Positions 23,912 to 36,074 of a stretch of 64,000 nt of DNA are shown here, piece after piece. The stretch comes from Siphonodentalium dalli (taxonomy: Eukaryota; Mollusca; Scaphopoda; Gadilida; Siphonodentaliidae). Where the stretch lies: positions 162,893,465 through 162,957,464 of the forward strand of contig CP136068.1 of assembly GCA_032622095.1 (NCBI GenBank), written 5' to 3'. Made by a program: the position numbers and the translations under genes. Below the pieces are notes generated by a model. The model did no database searches, had not been told where the DNA came from, and worked only from the letters and a program-made list of their open reading frames with translations. Position 1 is the stretch's first letter, and every line of letters starts with the position of its first letter.

Positions 23912-25060
23912 TTATCTCATTTTTGAACTTTTGTCTAGAATTGGTACTAGTTCTTTCGCGATCTGTGGCATATTTTGGTGGCGTGGATTATGGGTTGTTA
24001 CAAACGGTATTGAGTCATCGGTTGTTTTTTTCAATCTTGGCACGCGAAGTTCCTTTAATGGGATGAGTTTCGCTCTCTCAATACCATTGATTATCAGTTT
24101 GTGTGGATAGTTTTGTTTAGTTAGAAATTCATGAAGTTCTTCGGGATTTCTCGCCAAATATTGTGCATACCGTCTTGTCAGATTGTATGGTATGTTTCTT
24201 TTGACGTGTGATGGGTGGCACGAGCAGAAATCTAGGTATAGGTGAGTGTCAGTTAGTTTGTAGAACATATTTGTTTCGGTGTTGTTATTTTCTCCTCTCA
24301 TAACCATAAAATCAAGGAAGGAAAGCTGATGACTGTGTTTTTCCATTGTGAATTGGATATATTTGTTAAGGGAGTTCAGAAGGTTAAGGAAGCTCTTGAG
24401 CGACTCCTCCGAATCTTCCCATATTAAGAAACAGTCATCTAAATATCTTTTCCATGTTTTTTTTATATGCGAACTGATCTTTCGTGGAAACAATTGTTCC
24501 GCCTTCTCGTATAATTGAATTTCAAGGAATCCCATGACTAAAGTTTCGTATGTGGGAGCTACTTTGGTTCCCATAGCCGTCCCTTTCTTCTGCAAGTAAT
24601 AGTCATCGTTGAAGAAGAAGGCGTTGTTCTTTAGTATGATTTCAACCCCATCGATAATGAAATTTGGGCAGAATCTATCGTCCAATAGATCCCGGTATTT
24701 ATTAATCCAATATTGTATCGCTTGTATTCCTAGAATGTGATCTATATCTTAATATAGATTATTAATCACGTCACAGCTAACCAGTATTGATTTTTTTTGT
24801 GTTTTCTTTGGCAAATTTGTAATAAAGTCCAAATCATCTTTCAAGAAGCTTTGAACATTTTCGCACAAAGGTTTCAAAATGATATTCATAACGTTGCTGA
24901 GTCAGTTTGTATGACAAGATTGTCCAGCAATGATTGGTCTTAATTTTAAATCTGTCGGTTCTTGGGCGACTATGTATGTAGTATTGTGTGTTTTTATTGC
25001 CTTCTGTATTTCTAAACTGTTGTGCACTTTTGGAAGTCCATATATATTACTATTCCGGTA
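23912..25060 (-). pseudogene. Penelope-like reverse transcriptase, broken by stop codons
   Basis: Starting near 25,042 the minus strand reads YGLPKVH, then LRPIIAGQ, then LKPLCENVQSF and ILVSCDVINNLY, all in one frame but with TGA and TAA stops in between. From 24,685 it continues uninterrupted for 257 codons, with GTAMGTKVAP (residues 35-44) and RYLDDCF with the catalytic YxDD at 81-84. FLDF and KRNIPYN follow in the expected order. It ends at a TAA (23,912) after SKMR, while the same frame goes on into the linker. These are the conserved RT blocks of Penelope-like elements. The role in a live element is target-primed cDNA synthesis. Confidence 0.88.
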
Positions 25061-25093
25061 TTCAAAGTTAAGTATATAGTCTTTTTCTGTATT

Positions 25094-25387
25094 TCTAGGT
25101 GCAAAACATGTCGGCTCATATCAACTGGGACAATCCTAAAACTAAAAAATGGAAACATTTGTTTCCTAATGCTGACATGTCCTGCAAAACACGCAATATC
25201 TTATATTGCATCGTGTGCGACGGCTGCTCAGAATATTATATTGGGCAGACTGGAAATAAACTTTGCAAACGGATTCGCATTCATCGCCAGCAAATAAGGC
25301 AGAAGGAATACAGAAACAATCCCTTAGTGCACATCTGGACGATTGTGGACATGGGAAATTCACTGTATTTCCATTCTACAAAATATT
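25094..25387 (+). mobile_element. Penelope-like GIY-YIG fragment copy C, inverted
   Basis: Plus-strand copy of the nuclease: INWDNPKTKKWKH, ILYCIVCDGCSEYYIGQTG, then HRQQIRQKEY. It starts exactly where the RT of copy B ends on the other strand, giving a head-to-head junction near 25,090. It lacks the 9-nt insertion of copies A and B, so YCIVCDGC is continuous. The Cys knuckle is again in a different frame. A further frame break occurs before HIWTIVDMGN (AHLDD in the other copies). It ends at about 25,387, before the 3' region, so it has no ribozyme core. Confidence 0.8.
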
Positions 25388-25580
25388 AAATAGATATGTT
25401 AGGTCGTGGATAAGATCATCGCGGTTTGGGCTAGATGTTCTAAGAACGGGTTCAATGTTCCTTCCCGATCAATATATGGCCATTTAAGTTAACACTCACT
25501 GGACAAAGAATATTTGAAGCAATGAACAATCATACTGAGTGATTGCCTCCATAAATTAAATCTGATACATACATTTTCAG

Positions 25581-25920
25581 GAATTAGATATGCTGATATG
25601 CAGATCAGTCGACAGTGGTGGGCAGTTCTGTAATGGCCAACTGAACGAAGACGATGATGTTTGCCGTGAATGTGGATGCCCACAAACAAACACTGCAGAA
25701 ATTGTTGTTGGGGAATTAAAATGTCCAGAATGTCAGACCAAATTCACTTCATTAACACAGAAAGTCTGTAAGAGATGTACAAGTAGAATCAACTGCGAAT
25801 GGCTAGCCAATCAGGTGACACAGCTTGCCAAACCAACAATGCAGCATTCGAACATCGTTTCAACAGCGCCTAGAGCACCAATGCAGTCTCCGGACATGGG
25901 TTATTCATATGGATTTCAAG
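25581..25920 (+). CDS. Candidate internal exon with zinc-ribbon-like Cys motifs
   Basis: A TTTTCAG acceptor precedes an open frame of 113 codons, starting ELDMLICR and ending YSYGFQ plus one base, then a GTGAAA donor. Cys residues sit at about 7, 17, 28, 31 and 33, and again as C48-x2-C51 and C63-x2-C66. The second set (LKCPEC ... KVCKRC) is a clean four-Cys zinc ribbon, and the first looks like a partial ribbon, together resembling double-zinc-ribbon proteins. A Pro/Gln/Met-rich low-complexity tail follows. I do not recognise the parent gene and found no flanking exon within the window. The reading frame runs on past the donor, but hydrophobic residues there look like intron translation. It could be a retained exon of a decayed gene. 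Confidence 0.5.
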
Positions 25921-26285
25921 GTGAAATATTTTATGATATATTCTGTTGGCTAGTATTTACCGCTGTGGCTGCCGTCACGCGTATATCGCAGCAGCGATGG
26001 CATAACTATATGTGGTGTTTTATTATGGTACACTTTGGTTTACATCAGATCTAGAAATAATTAATTATGCCAGAACTTGACATAGGAATTTCGCAGTTAT
26101 AAAATTTTGAGTGAAATGATCATTAAAACAGATCCAGATGACTGATGTATCGGTCACTACGCAAGTAAAACCCAATGATTTCCGTCTTTAAAAGTTAGAG
26201 TTTACATCCAACAGTCGGGGCAAACATGATAAGTTCGGCCATGCAACACACGGCGTAATATTTCGTCACGCAGTGCTTGGTAGCG
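25921..26285. other. Probable intron or intergenic sequence
   Basis: Downstream of the candidate zinc-ribbon exon I see no second exon before the repeat at about 26,290. Nothing else is supported. Confidence 0.35.
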
Positions 26286-26289
26286 GGTA

Positions 26290-27592
26290 CAAAACTCATA
26301 CCAATATGTTTAGCACTAACTTCCACCAAATGCATTCACGTTCGTCCCCAATGATGCGAGGAATCAAATAATGTGGGTTAAAGACGCCACATTTGTTGCC
26401 GTTTGTTTCAGGGATGGAGAGAGAAGGGACACTAACATTGACGAAAATTATTTAGTCGCCGATATCCGTCAAAGTTATATATAGTCATCGCCACAATTCG
26501 TTCTAAGGAGTTTTTAACGTTAAAATTTCAGAACCTCGACAAATGATGCCGGATTAAGTCACTTGAACAAATATATCTGCACAACTGTCATGTGTATATG
26601 GGGACGGGAATCAGGGCATTCATATAGCGAGGTAGCATCAACAGATACATAGAAGAAATCATCAAAGGTATATGTATCATTATATTTAAGAGATACATAT
26701 ATTCTTGCAAAATTAGGGACATTGAACCGTGAGAGGCTGCCATGTTGGAATAGCTCATGTATTATAACAATATTGAGTCTGCCCCATTCAACATATTGTC
26801 CACAAAAAGATACAACGTTTCAAGAGAGATGAAACGTATAGAAGGCCTGTTCAAAAATAGTGGTCACAGTGTGCAGTCAAATATAGTTACTTCTGAGATA
26901 AAAGATAACCACAGTCAGTTTGCACATGACTTTTCAGGATCCTCTACTATTGGCGTCATATAGACAAGGGTACATCTGGCCGATACATATTATTTCTTTC
27001 AGTGTTTTAGAACAGACTCATAGCCTAACATAAACAACTTAAAATCTCGCTTTGTGTTGGGCACATGTAGCTGATATATAGTAATATTTCTTTTACACTT
27101 AGAATACTTAGCCAGTGTATAGCACTATCTGTAGAGGAGCACCTGAACATTTCTTAAAGCATCTGTATCGTCATGGATATATGATAACCTGGTGTCATCA
27201 AAATATTAGTTTAACCCACTAGATTGACCTATACATCTCTATGTAAAGCCCAATTGTCGTGCTATGTTTTTTGCAAACTAATGTGTTTATGATGTTCATA
27301 TTTTGATCCCAATAGAAAATATTTAAAACAAAACAAAAACAAACGTCAATTCCAACAACGTCGTCTTTACGATTTAAAAAATGATAATTCTTAAGTACGT
27401 GCAGTTATAAATACCCCATGTATAAGAATGACATTTTGTGGCGCCATTTCGATATAAAATTTATGATAATACGTCTAACACTTACTAACTTAATACGTAT
27501 AACATTAACAAGTATTTGCTATTCCCTCCAAATGTCCACAATAGAGTGTTTCACATCACTTTAACATGGACAACGTCAAGTAACCCTGCTAG
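26290..27592 (+). mobile_element. Family A Helitron-like element, 5'-truncated, 3' end intact
   Basis: Begins inside the repeat array and carries the whole family 3' region (matching 56,040-57,000). It ends with a CACATCACTTTAAC block and AAGTAACCCTGCTAG at 27,589-27,592, followed by T. The terminal hairpin is degraded compared with the copy ending at 28,070. Confidence 0.75.
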
Positions 27593-28014
27593 TATTAAAT
27601 GATCTTCTATAATTACCGTGAACATCAGTAGAGTATAGGAGAGATCATTTCGTTGATCTTACTATTGGGCAGTTACTGTCAGACTAATTATATCTAGGTT
27701 AGTCATTATGTCTAGGCATGGATGATAGTTATTTGGCATAGAATTAAATTCAGATCAACAATTTCTAGGTTAGTTATAATATACATTTCCAGGCTCTGGG
27801 TTATAGTCGGACTGACTATATCTAGGTTAGTTATAAAAATACTCTAATAGTATACAGGAAATGGCATGACTTATAGTTAGTCTAACTATTTCTAGGTTTG
27901 TCACTATATACTACGCTAATGGGTTATAATCAGGCTAACTATTTCTAGGTTAGTCACTATTTTAGCATAATAAAGTATAGTACATATATAGTACATATAT
28001 TAACTGGAATGTGA

Positions 28015-28060
<46 letters not shown>

Positions 28061-28069
28061 ATATATATA

Positions 28070-31014
28070 CTAGCAGGGTTACCCGGCGTTGCCCAGGTTA
28101 AAGTGATGTGAAACCATTTGTTGATATTTGGTGGGAATAGAGAATACCCTTGCTCTCAGAGTGTTACACGTATTCTCATAAAGTGTATATCCAAATGGCA
28201 TCACAAAACATGATTCTTATAAGTAGTGGCTCACCTTGTCAGGTCGGAACATTTATCATTTTATTTATCGCCTTTAATCCGTCCCACCAATAAAGAAGTA
28301 TTTATTTATTTACAACTGTGTATACTTCAGACGTTATAGCATGAAACATGAACATCATAAACATATTAGTTTGAAAAAATAAAAGACCACAATTGTGTTT
28401 TACATAGAGATGTATCAATCAATCAATCTAGTTTATCATATCTTCATGATGATACAGATGTTTTAAAGATATGTCCAGGTGCTCCTCTGTTCTGGTGCTA
28501 TAGACTGGCCAATCATTTTCAGTTTAAAATAATTGATGTGATGCAAGTATAGCAGCTACATGTGCCCGACACAGCGAGATTTTGAGTTGTTTATGTTAGG
28601 CGATGAGTCTGTTCTAAAAAAATGAAAGAAATCCTCTGTATCCGGCAGATATACCCTTGTCAGATGTCAATATTGAATGATTCCGAAACGTCATGTGCCA
28701 CGGACTGCATTTTTTTTCAAAATCTCAGAAGTAACCATATTTGACTGCACACTGTGACCACTATTTTTGAACAGGCCTGCTCTACATTTCCATATCTCTT
28801 GGCAATTGTAACTTTTTTGTGGAAACTATATTGAATGGGACAGACTCAATCGTGTTATAATATATACATGAGTCATTCTAATATGCAATCCTCTGAGGAT
28901 TCAAGGTCCCTCAGTTTGAATGACTATATGTATCTCTTAAATATATTGATATAAATATACTTTCAATGCTTTCTTCTATGTAGCTGTGTTGCAAGAACAT
29001 TATCGGAATGCCCTGATTTCCATCCCCATATAAAGATGACAGTTGAGAAGATATATAATTGTTCAAGTGACTTAATTCGGTCACCATTTGTCGAGATTGT
29101 GAAATTTGAATGCCAAAAACCCCTTAGAACGACCTGGAGATGGCCTGGGAGATGACTATAATATATAACGGCGAATTGAACAATCTTATAAATGCTAGTG
29201 AATCTCCTCTCGCCATCCATGACCCCAAATGTGATTTAATTCATCATATCAATACATATGATGAATTAAATCACCTTATCGGAAGAACGTGCATGAATTT
29301 GGTAGAATCAGTGCTAATTATATTTGTATCAACTTTTGTGCAACTCCCTCATGCATGACTTGATCCACGTAACTTTTGTCATATTTAAACCACGTCTATT
29401 AGACTCATACATGCATTACATAATGGAGATGATTTTATATAAGTTTGGTGGTATTCGGCAACTAAACAAATTCTTATCATAGTTATTGCCCCCCCCCCAT
29501 CTCACCCAAACGGCACCAATTTCGGATCTTTAAACACACGTTTATATTCCTCTTATCGCGGAGAAGAATAATATATCAATTTGGTCGAAATCTATGCTAA
29601 AAATAGCCATCCCCTGACACCAACAACATCACTTTAGAAAATTTTAACCCACACTATTATCTTACTCATAAGAAGTTACTCCTGTTAGACCGCCTTGGTG
29701 CCATCTCGATTGTACTCTTAATGTTATATATAGAAAACAGACATATATTCGCAAATATTATATTCATTGTATCATTTGAGAAGAACGTGTATGAGTTTGA
29801 TGGTAATTGACACCAAACATATTTTTATAAGTTTTTGGTGACCCTCCCGTCCCTATTTCGGATTCAAGCGCGCCATTTTTGACATCATTGAACCACACAC
29901 TTAGACTCATTATAGAGATGAATATATATACAATTTATGAAATATACAATTGATGAAAATTGGCGAGTATACAAATTTGTATCAAATTTAGGGCCACCAT
30001 TGCATATCTCTCACACAAAAGGCACCAATTTGGCGCATTTAAACCACACGATTAGATTATTCGTACCACACAGAAGAATATGTATCAATCATGTGGAAAT
30101 CGGCGCTAAACATATTGTTTATTAATGTTTGTGTCCCTCTCATCCTCTAGGCACCCATGACTCGAATTTCCCCACTTTTGACATCTTTAAACCACACAAT
30201 TAGACTCCTGATATCATGGAGATTATTGTTTGTAAGTTTGGTGCTAATCCGCGACTAAACAATTTTTTTTATCAAATTTAATGCCCACCCCACCCCATCT
30301 CTCACCAAAGCAGCAGCAATATGACGTCTTTAAAATCACACGATGAGATTCCTCATATCATGGATAAGAATGTGTATCAATTTGGTGGAAATTGGCGCTA
30401 AGAATATTGTGTATCAATGTTGGTGCCCATCTCCCTTTCAGTGCACACCTGACTCGAATGACGCCACTTTTGATAACTTTTAGCCACGCCATTAGACACC
30501 TCATACCTTGGGGATGAATTTGTATAAGTTTCGTGGCAATCGGCGATTAAATCAATTCTTGTCAGATTTAGTAAAACCCCAAATCGCCCACCCCAAATCT
30601 CTCATTCCAACGACACCAATTTGGCGTCTTTAAATCACACTATAAGATTCCTTGTATAATAGAGAAGATCTCAGAAGAATGTGCATCAATTTGGTGGAAT
30701 TCGGCGCTAAAATTATTTTAAAACAATTTTGGTACCCCTCTCTCCTTCCGGGTATCCCTGACGCGAACGGTGCGACTTTTGACATATTTAAACCACACCA
30801 TTAGATTCCTCATGTTATGGGGATGAATATATATAAGTTTGGTGGCAATCGGCGACCGTTTTTTTTTGCTCCTGACAACAATGGCGTCACTTTAAAACTT
30901 TCTAACCCTTTTAACGTAAAAAGTTACCCCTATTAGACCCCTTTTGTGCCATCTAGGTGGTCCCCTGTGAACTTCTATAGAACACAGACAGACAGACAGA
31001 CATTCGCAAATATA

Positions 31015-31016
<2 letters not shown>
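28070..31016 (-). mobile_element. Family A Helitron-like element, full-length copy
   Basis: On the minus strand it starts TCTATATTTGCGAATG at 31,016 and ends CTAG at 28,070-28,073, with T just outside the 3' end. The 3' terminus TGGGCAACGCCGGGTAACC plus CTGCTAG resembles Helitron ends with GC-rich inverted bases and CTAG. The order is 5' (TCTG)n block, two blocks of about 300-bp repeats separated by an internal 5'-terminus relic (about 29,690-29,760), then a unique 3' region of about 1.1 kb. The base outside the 5' end is T rather than A, in an (AT)n tract where slippage is likely. There is no Rep or helicase coding sequence, so it is non-autonomous. Confidence 0.8.

Positions 31017-31084
<68 letters not shown>
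31017..31084. repeat. (AT)n microsatellite
   Basis: About 33 uninterrupted AT units at the 5' border of the family A element. The matching place in the right palindrome arm (about 38,168-38,180) has only a short TATATAT stretch, so the tract expanded after the element inserted or was duplicated by slippage. Confidence 0.9.
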
Positions 31085-31088
<4 letters not shown>

Positions 31089-33576
31089 AACAGAGCTAAG
31101 TCCCCCATCATTTTAACGATTGGTGTTACAGAATAATTTGTTCTACTATGTTCAATATAGATTGATAATATATATGTCGTGAATGATGTCAGATACTGTG
31201 TTAAATGTTAACAAATTAAATATTCACAGCGAATAAACACATTCATGTAAAAACCACAGGTCTAACACTGGAATTTTAGGAACGTTCTGCTCACGTAGAT
31301 TAGTAGGCATCACATTTCAAAAACACCCTCTCGAAGTGGTAGAAATCTAAATGTATAACCATTATTGGTTCCTTTAATGAACATGAATGAGGGAATATAT
31401 TCAACTAAAACTACTCATTTTGAAATATTAAAAAATGTTACCTAGAATATGTGTGTTATACCTAATGTAGCTATCCCATAGATAATCAAGCATGTTAAAT
31501 GATAATTAATATGTAATTAATCAGTTGCATATATCACATGGACTTATAGATCTAGATACAAATTGAAAATCTACAGTATTTTACAAAAAAAAACACTGGG
31601 ACAATTAGCAACTATTCTTCTGTCTGTTGATTTGAAGGCAACACATTTCAATTCTGACACAAACTCAATATTTCAGAAGGGTAAAAAACAATCGAAATAT
31701 AAAAATGATGTGCTTTTAATGAAGTTATAAATGTAAAAACATGATAAATAACAAAAAAATCAAAATATGAACATCCAATGTAATTACAATCATCATACAA
31801 CAAATTGTTGAGCAAATACTAAATTGTTCCTATGCGAATATCCCTGTTTATATACGGTAAAACATTAATTTATTCAATCTATCTATAGTCCTAAATAATG
31901 ATGCAATTCGAGCATTCCTCGCATTAAACTACCACATAATATCACAACAGAAATATCCAGCACAGTCTAAATTCCGTACACAAGATATTAAAGCTAATAT
32001 ATTAAATCTATATATAGTCACAAAACATGATGTCATTGTAAGAGATGTCTTCGTCGCATACCTACATCCATTTATTCATGTCAAGCCATTCAGAAGCTGA
32101 AGTTTATCTCTGTCCGCGACAATTAATTTATTCATCTCCACCCTGCTCTACCCCCTCAAAAGTCACATACATACAAAATGTCACTGAGTCTATCATTTCG
32201 TTAATAAGTATCACAGCTGATAAACACTATATAAGTCGAGCGAAAATAGCTGTTCCAGGCATGCTTTACTCTATGGATTTAAAATTGCTATTCGCCAGGT
32301 AAGTTTAATTATATTATGATTTCAAATAACTTTTCGACAATTTATTAATATCTTATACAACCTATGTTTTATGTAATTTATAACAAAATTAGTATAATTA
32401 AACTCAAGTTTGTATGTTTTTCCACTGGCTATCGGAGCAAAACAATGTGTTTATAGATGTATGGTTTTAATGCATAGGAGCTGTTCACCTCAGTCAACTT
32501 AAATGGCACTAATATTTATTTTATTATTTGGATACAGTACACCATGTTTAAAGCAGTTGTCTCAAAATGCTACACAGATTTATATTATTATTTGGATACA
32601 GTTCACCATATTTAACCCTCATTTCTTAAAATGGCACTAAGATTTGCTTTGATACAGGCCATCAAAATGGTTCGAACATCAGAGTTGAAAACGTGTAGGT
32701 ATGGATAATTTTACCCTAGTATTCTTAATAAATAGGTCCCATTCACATCATATTTCTTAAAAGGGTGCTAATAATCAACACAAAAATTATACTAATTTAT
32801 GATATCATAAAAGAGCGTGTATTATCTTTACATGCAACTCATTCACACCCCAGGCCCCTCATATCTGGAAATCTTATTAGATAGGCAACGGTGAAATCAA
32901 ATATCTTAAAAGGGGCATTAATGATTAATTAAATCCGTAAAAATGCTACCTATCTAATAAGATGTGAATTGGACTTATTTATGAAGAATGCTGGGGTAAA
33001 AATATTTATACGTACAAATGTTCAGCTTTGATGTTCGAACCGTTTTGATGACCGGTATCCAAATAAATCTTAGTGCCATTTTAAGACATCAGAGTTAAAC
33101 ATGGTGTACTGTATCCAAATAATATAATAAATCTTAGTACCATTTTAAAACAACTTCTTTAAACGTGGTGTACTGTATCCACACAAAAAAATCTAAGTGC
33201 CATTGTAAGACCACTGAGGTGAACAGCTCCAATGCTTTATAATCATACATCTATAAACACATTGTTTTGCACCGATAGCCAGTGGAAATCATACAAAGTT
33301 GAGTTTAAATATACTAATTTTGTTCTAAATTACATAAAACATAGGTTGTACAAGATACTAATTAATTACCGAAACGATATTTGAAATCACAATATAATTA
33401 AAATTAACTGGCGATTAGCATTTTTAAATCCATAGAGTAAATCATGCCTGGAAGAGCTATTTTCGCTTGACTTGTATAGCGTTTATTGGCAGTGGAATGT
33501 ATACATATACACACTTTGTATGGTGATAAATATGCGACTTATGAATAGTTCGTTCACGAAATGATACTCAGTGACA

Positions 33577-34452
33577 TCTATTATATATTTTGAAAGATCT
33601 GTGTGTGTGTGTATGTGTTTGTTTGTGTGTGTGTGTGTGTGTGTGTTTGAAATCGATGGACTCGAAAACGACTAAGCCAATTTCGATGAAATTTGGTATT
33701 TTAGGGTATTTTCGGCCGGAGACGAACATAGGCATATTTATTTGTCCGTGCGAGGTCAACTTTTCACGTGCGGAGGTCAAATCTATTTTTACGCCGTTTT
33801 TGCGCTAATATATTTCAGTTCGGTGCTCACAAATCGATTCGATATAGCGCGAATAATAAATTGCCAGTCATATAATTTGCACGGTTAGAATCTGTGTGGC
33901 TTCATCTTTCCAACGATATATAATATGTATGTATCCGTTTTAGTTATCTGCCTCAATTATTAGGTACAAGTGGTACGATGCTTTTATCAGGATAAAATCA
34001 ATGCGTAATTTCTATGACGTCGTCAGAGGTCATAAAGTTAGATTACGTTAACTCTCACCCTGCCGATGCATTTGACTGTGTCGCGTTAACTCATCACCGG
34101 CCGAGGTATCCGCAAATGACATTGGGCTATATATCTCGGAAACGGGTGTAGCTATCGACTTGAAATTTGGTATGTGAATGTATCTTGCCCCGGATACGAA
34201 TTTTATCGGGTCGCCGAGCACGTGCGACGCCAGCTTCGCGCATGCGCAGACGAGATCTCGGAAACGGGTTAAGATATTGACTTTAAATTTGGTATGTGAA
34301 TGTATCTTGCCCCGGATACGAATTTTATCGGGTCGCCGAGCACGTGCGACACCAGCTTCGCGCATGCGCAGACCAGATCTAGGAAACGGGTGGAGCAATC
34401 GACTTGAAATTTGGTTTTTTAATAGCCCGGACGAAGTCGGGTCACCTTCTAG
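33577..34452 (+). mobile_element. Family B Helitron-like array, unit 1 of 4
   Basis: TC at 33,577 follows A (GTGACA outside). It starts TCTATTATATATTTTG, then a TGTG run and GATGGACTCGAAAACGACT. The middle is unique (GGTCATAAAGTTAGATTACG and ATCACCGGCCGAGGTATCC). Two 122-bp-type repeats follow, then GCCCGGACGAAGTCGGG and CTAG at 34,449-34,452. Length is 876 bp. The 5' part resembles the 19,008 and 22,369 elements; the 122-bp repeats resemble those at 18.1-18.6 kb. Confidence 0.85.
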
Positions 34453-35202
34453 TCTATTATATATTTTGAAAGATCTGTGTGTGTATGTATGTGTTTGTTT
34501 GTGTGTGTGTGTGTGTGTTTGAAATCGATGGACTCAAAAACGACTAAGCCAATTTCGATGAAATTTGGTATTTGGATGTGTTTTCGGCCGGAGACGAACA
34601 TAGGCATATTTATTTGTCCGTGCGAGGTCAACTTTTCACGTGCGGAGGTCAAATCTGTTTTTACGCCGTTTTTGCGCTAATATATTTCAGTTCGGTGCTC
34701 ACAAATCGATTCGATATAGCGCGAATAATAAATTGCCAGTCATATAATTTGCACGGTTAGAATCTGTGGCGTGTCCTCTTTCCAACGATATATAATATGT
34801 ATGTATCCGTTTTAGTTATCTGCCTCAATTATTAGGTACAAGTGGTCCGATGCTTTTATCGGGATAAAATCAATGCGTAATTTCTATGACGTCGTCAGAG
34901 GTCATAAAGTTAGATTACGTTAACTCTCACCCTGCCGATGCATTTGACTGTGTCGCGTTAACTCATCACCGGCCGAGGTATCCGCAAATGACATTGGGCT
35001 ATATATCTCGCAAACGGGTGTAGCTATCGACTTGAAATTTGGTATGTGAATGTATCTTGCCCCGGATACGAATTTTATCGGGTCGCCGAGCACGTGCGAC
35101 ACCAGCTTCGCGCATGCGCAGACCAGATCTAGGAAACGGGTGGAGCTATCGACTTGAAATTTGGTTTTTGAATAGCCCGGACGAAGTCGGGTCACCTTCT
35201 AG
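34453..35202 (+). mobile_element. Family B Helitron-like array, unit 2 of 4
   Basis: Starts with TC immediately after the preceding CTAG and ends CTAG at 35,199-35,202. Length is 750 bp, with a single 122-bp-type repeat set before the 3' hairpin. It is otherwise almost identical to unit 3 through the 5' and middle parts (both have CTGTGGCGTGTCCTC where units 1 and 4 have CTGTGTGGCTTCATC). Confidence 0.85.
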
Positions 35203-36074
35203 TCTATTATATATTTTGAAAGATCTGTGTGTGTATGTATGTGTTTGTTTGTGTGTGTGTGTGTGTGTTTGAAATCGATGGACTCAAAAACGACTAAGCC
35301 AATTTCGATGAAATTTGGTATTTGGATGTGTTTTCGGCCGGAGACGAACATAGGCATATTTATTTGTCCGTGCGAGGTCAACTTTTCACGTGCGGAGGTC
35401 AAATCTGTTTTTACGCCGTTTTTGCGCTAATATATTTCAGTTCGGTGCTCACAAATCGATTCGATATAGCGCGAATAATAAATTGCCAGTCATATAATTT
35501 GCACGGTTAGAATCTGTGGCGTGTCCTCTTTCCAACGATATATAATATGTATGTATCCGTTTTAGTTATCTGCCTCAATTATTAGGTACAAGTGGTCCGA
35601 TGCTTTTATCGGGATAAAATCAATGCGTAATTTCTATGACGTCGTCAGAGGTCATAAAGTTAGATTACGTTAACTCTCACCCTGCCGATGCATTTGACTG
35701 TGTCGCGTTAACTCATCACCGGCCGAGGTATCCGCAAATGACATTGGGCTATATATCTCGGAAACGGGTGTAGCTATCGACTTGAAATTTGGTATGTGAA
35801 TGTATCTTGCCCCGGATACGAATTTTATCGGGTCGCCGAGCACGTGCGACACCAGCTTCGCGCATGCGCAGACCAGATCTAGGAAACGGGTTGAGATATT
35901 GACTTTAAATTTGGTATGTGAATGTATCTTGCCCCGGATACGAATTTTATCGGGTCGCCGAGCACGTGCGACACCAGCTTCGCGCATGCGCAGACCAGAT
36001 CTAGGAAACGGGTGGAGCAATCGACTTGAAATTTGGTTTTTTAATAGCCCGGACGAAGTCGGGTCACCTTCTAG
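35203..36074 (+). mobile_element. Family B Helitron-like array, unit 3 of 4
   Basis: TC follows CTAG directly; it ends CTAG at 36,071-36,074. Length is 872 bp with two 122-bp-type repeats, like unit 1. The middle carries the same CTGTGGCGTGTCCTC variant as unit 2. Confidence 0.85.

Larger units (their letters stand above)
23161..25090 (-). mobile_element. Penelope-like retroelement copy B
   Basis: The most complete copy in the window. Minus-strand order is reverse transcriptase (from about 25,060), linker with Cys-rich knuckle, GIY-YIG nuclease (to about 23,410), and a 3' region with a hammerhead-like core, ending at a (TA)n tract at 23,160. Three in-frame stops break the RT-linker reading and the nuclease is in another frame, so it is a dead copy. 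It is very similar to copy A over the shared 800 bp. Confidence 0.85.
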
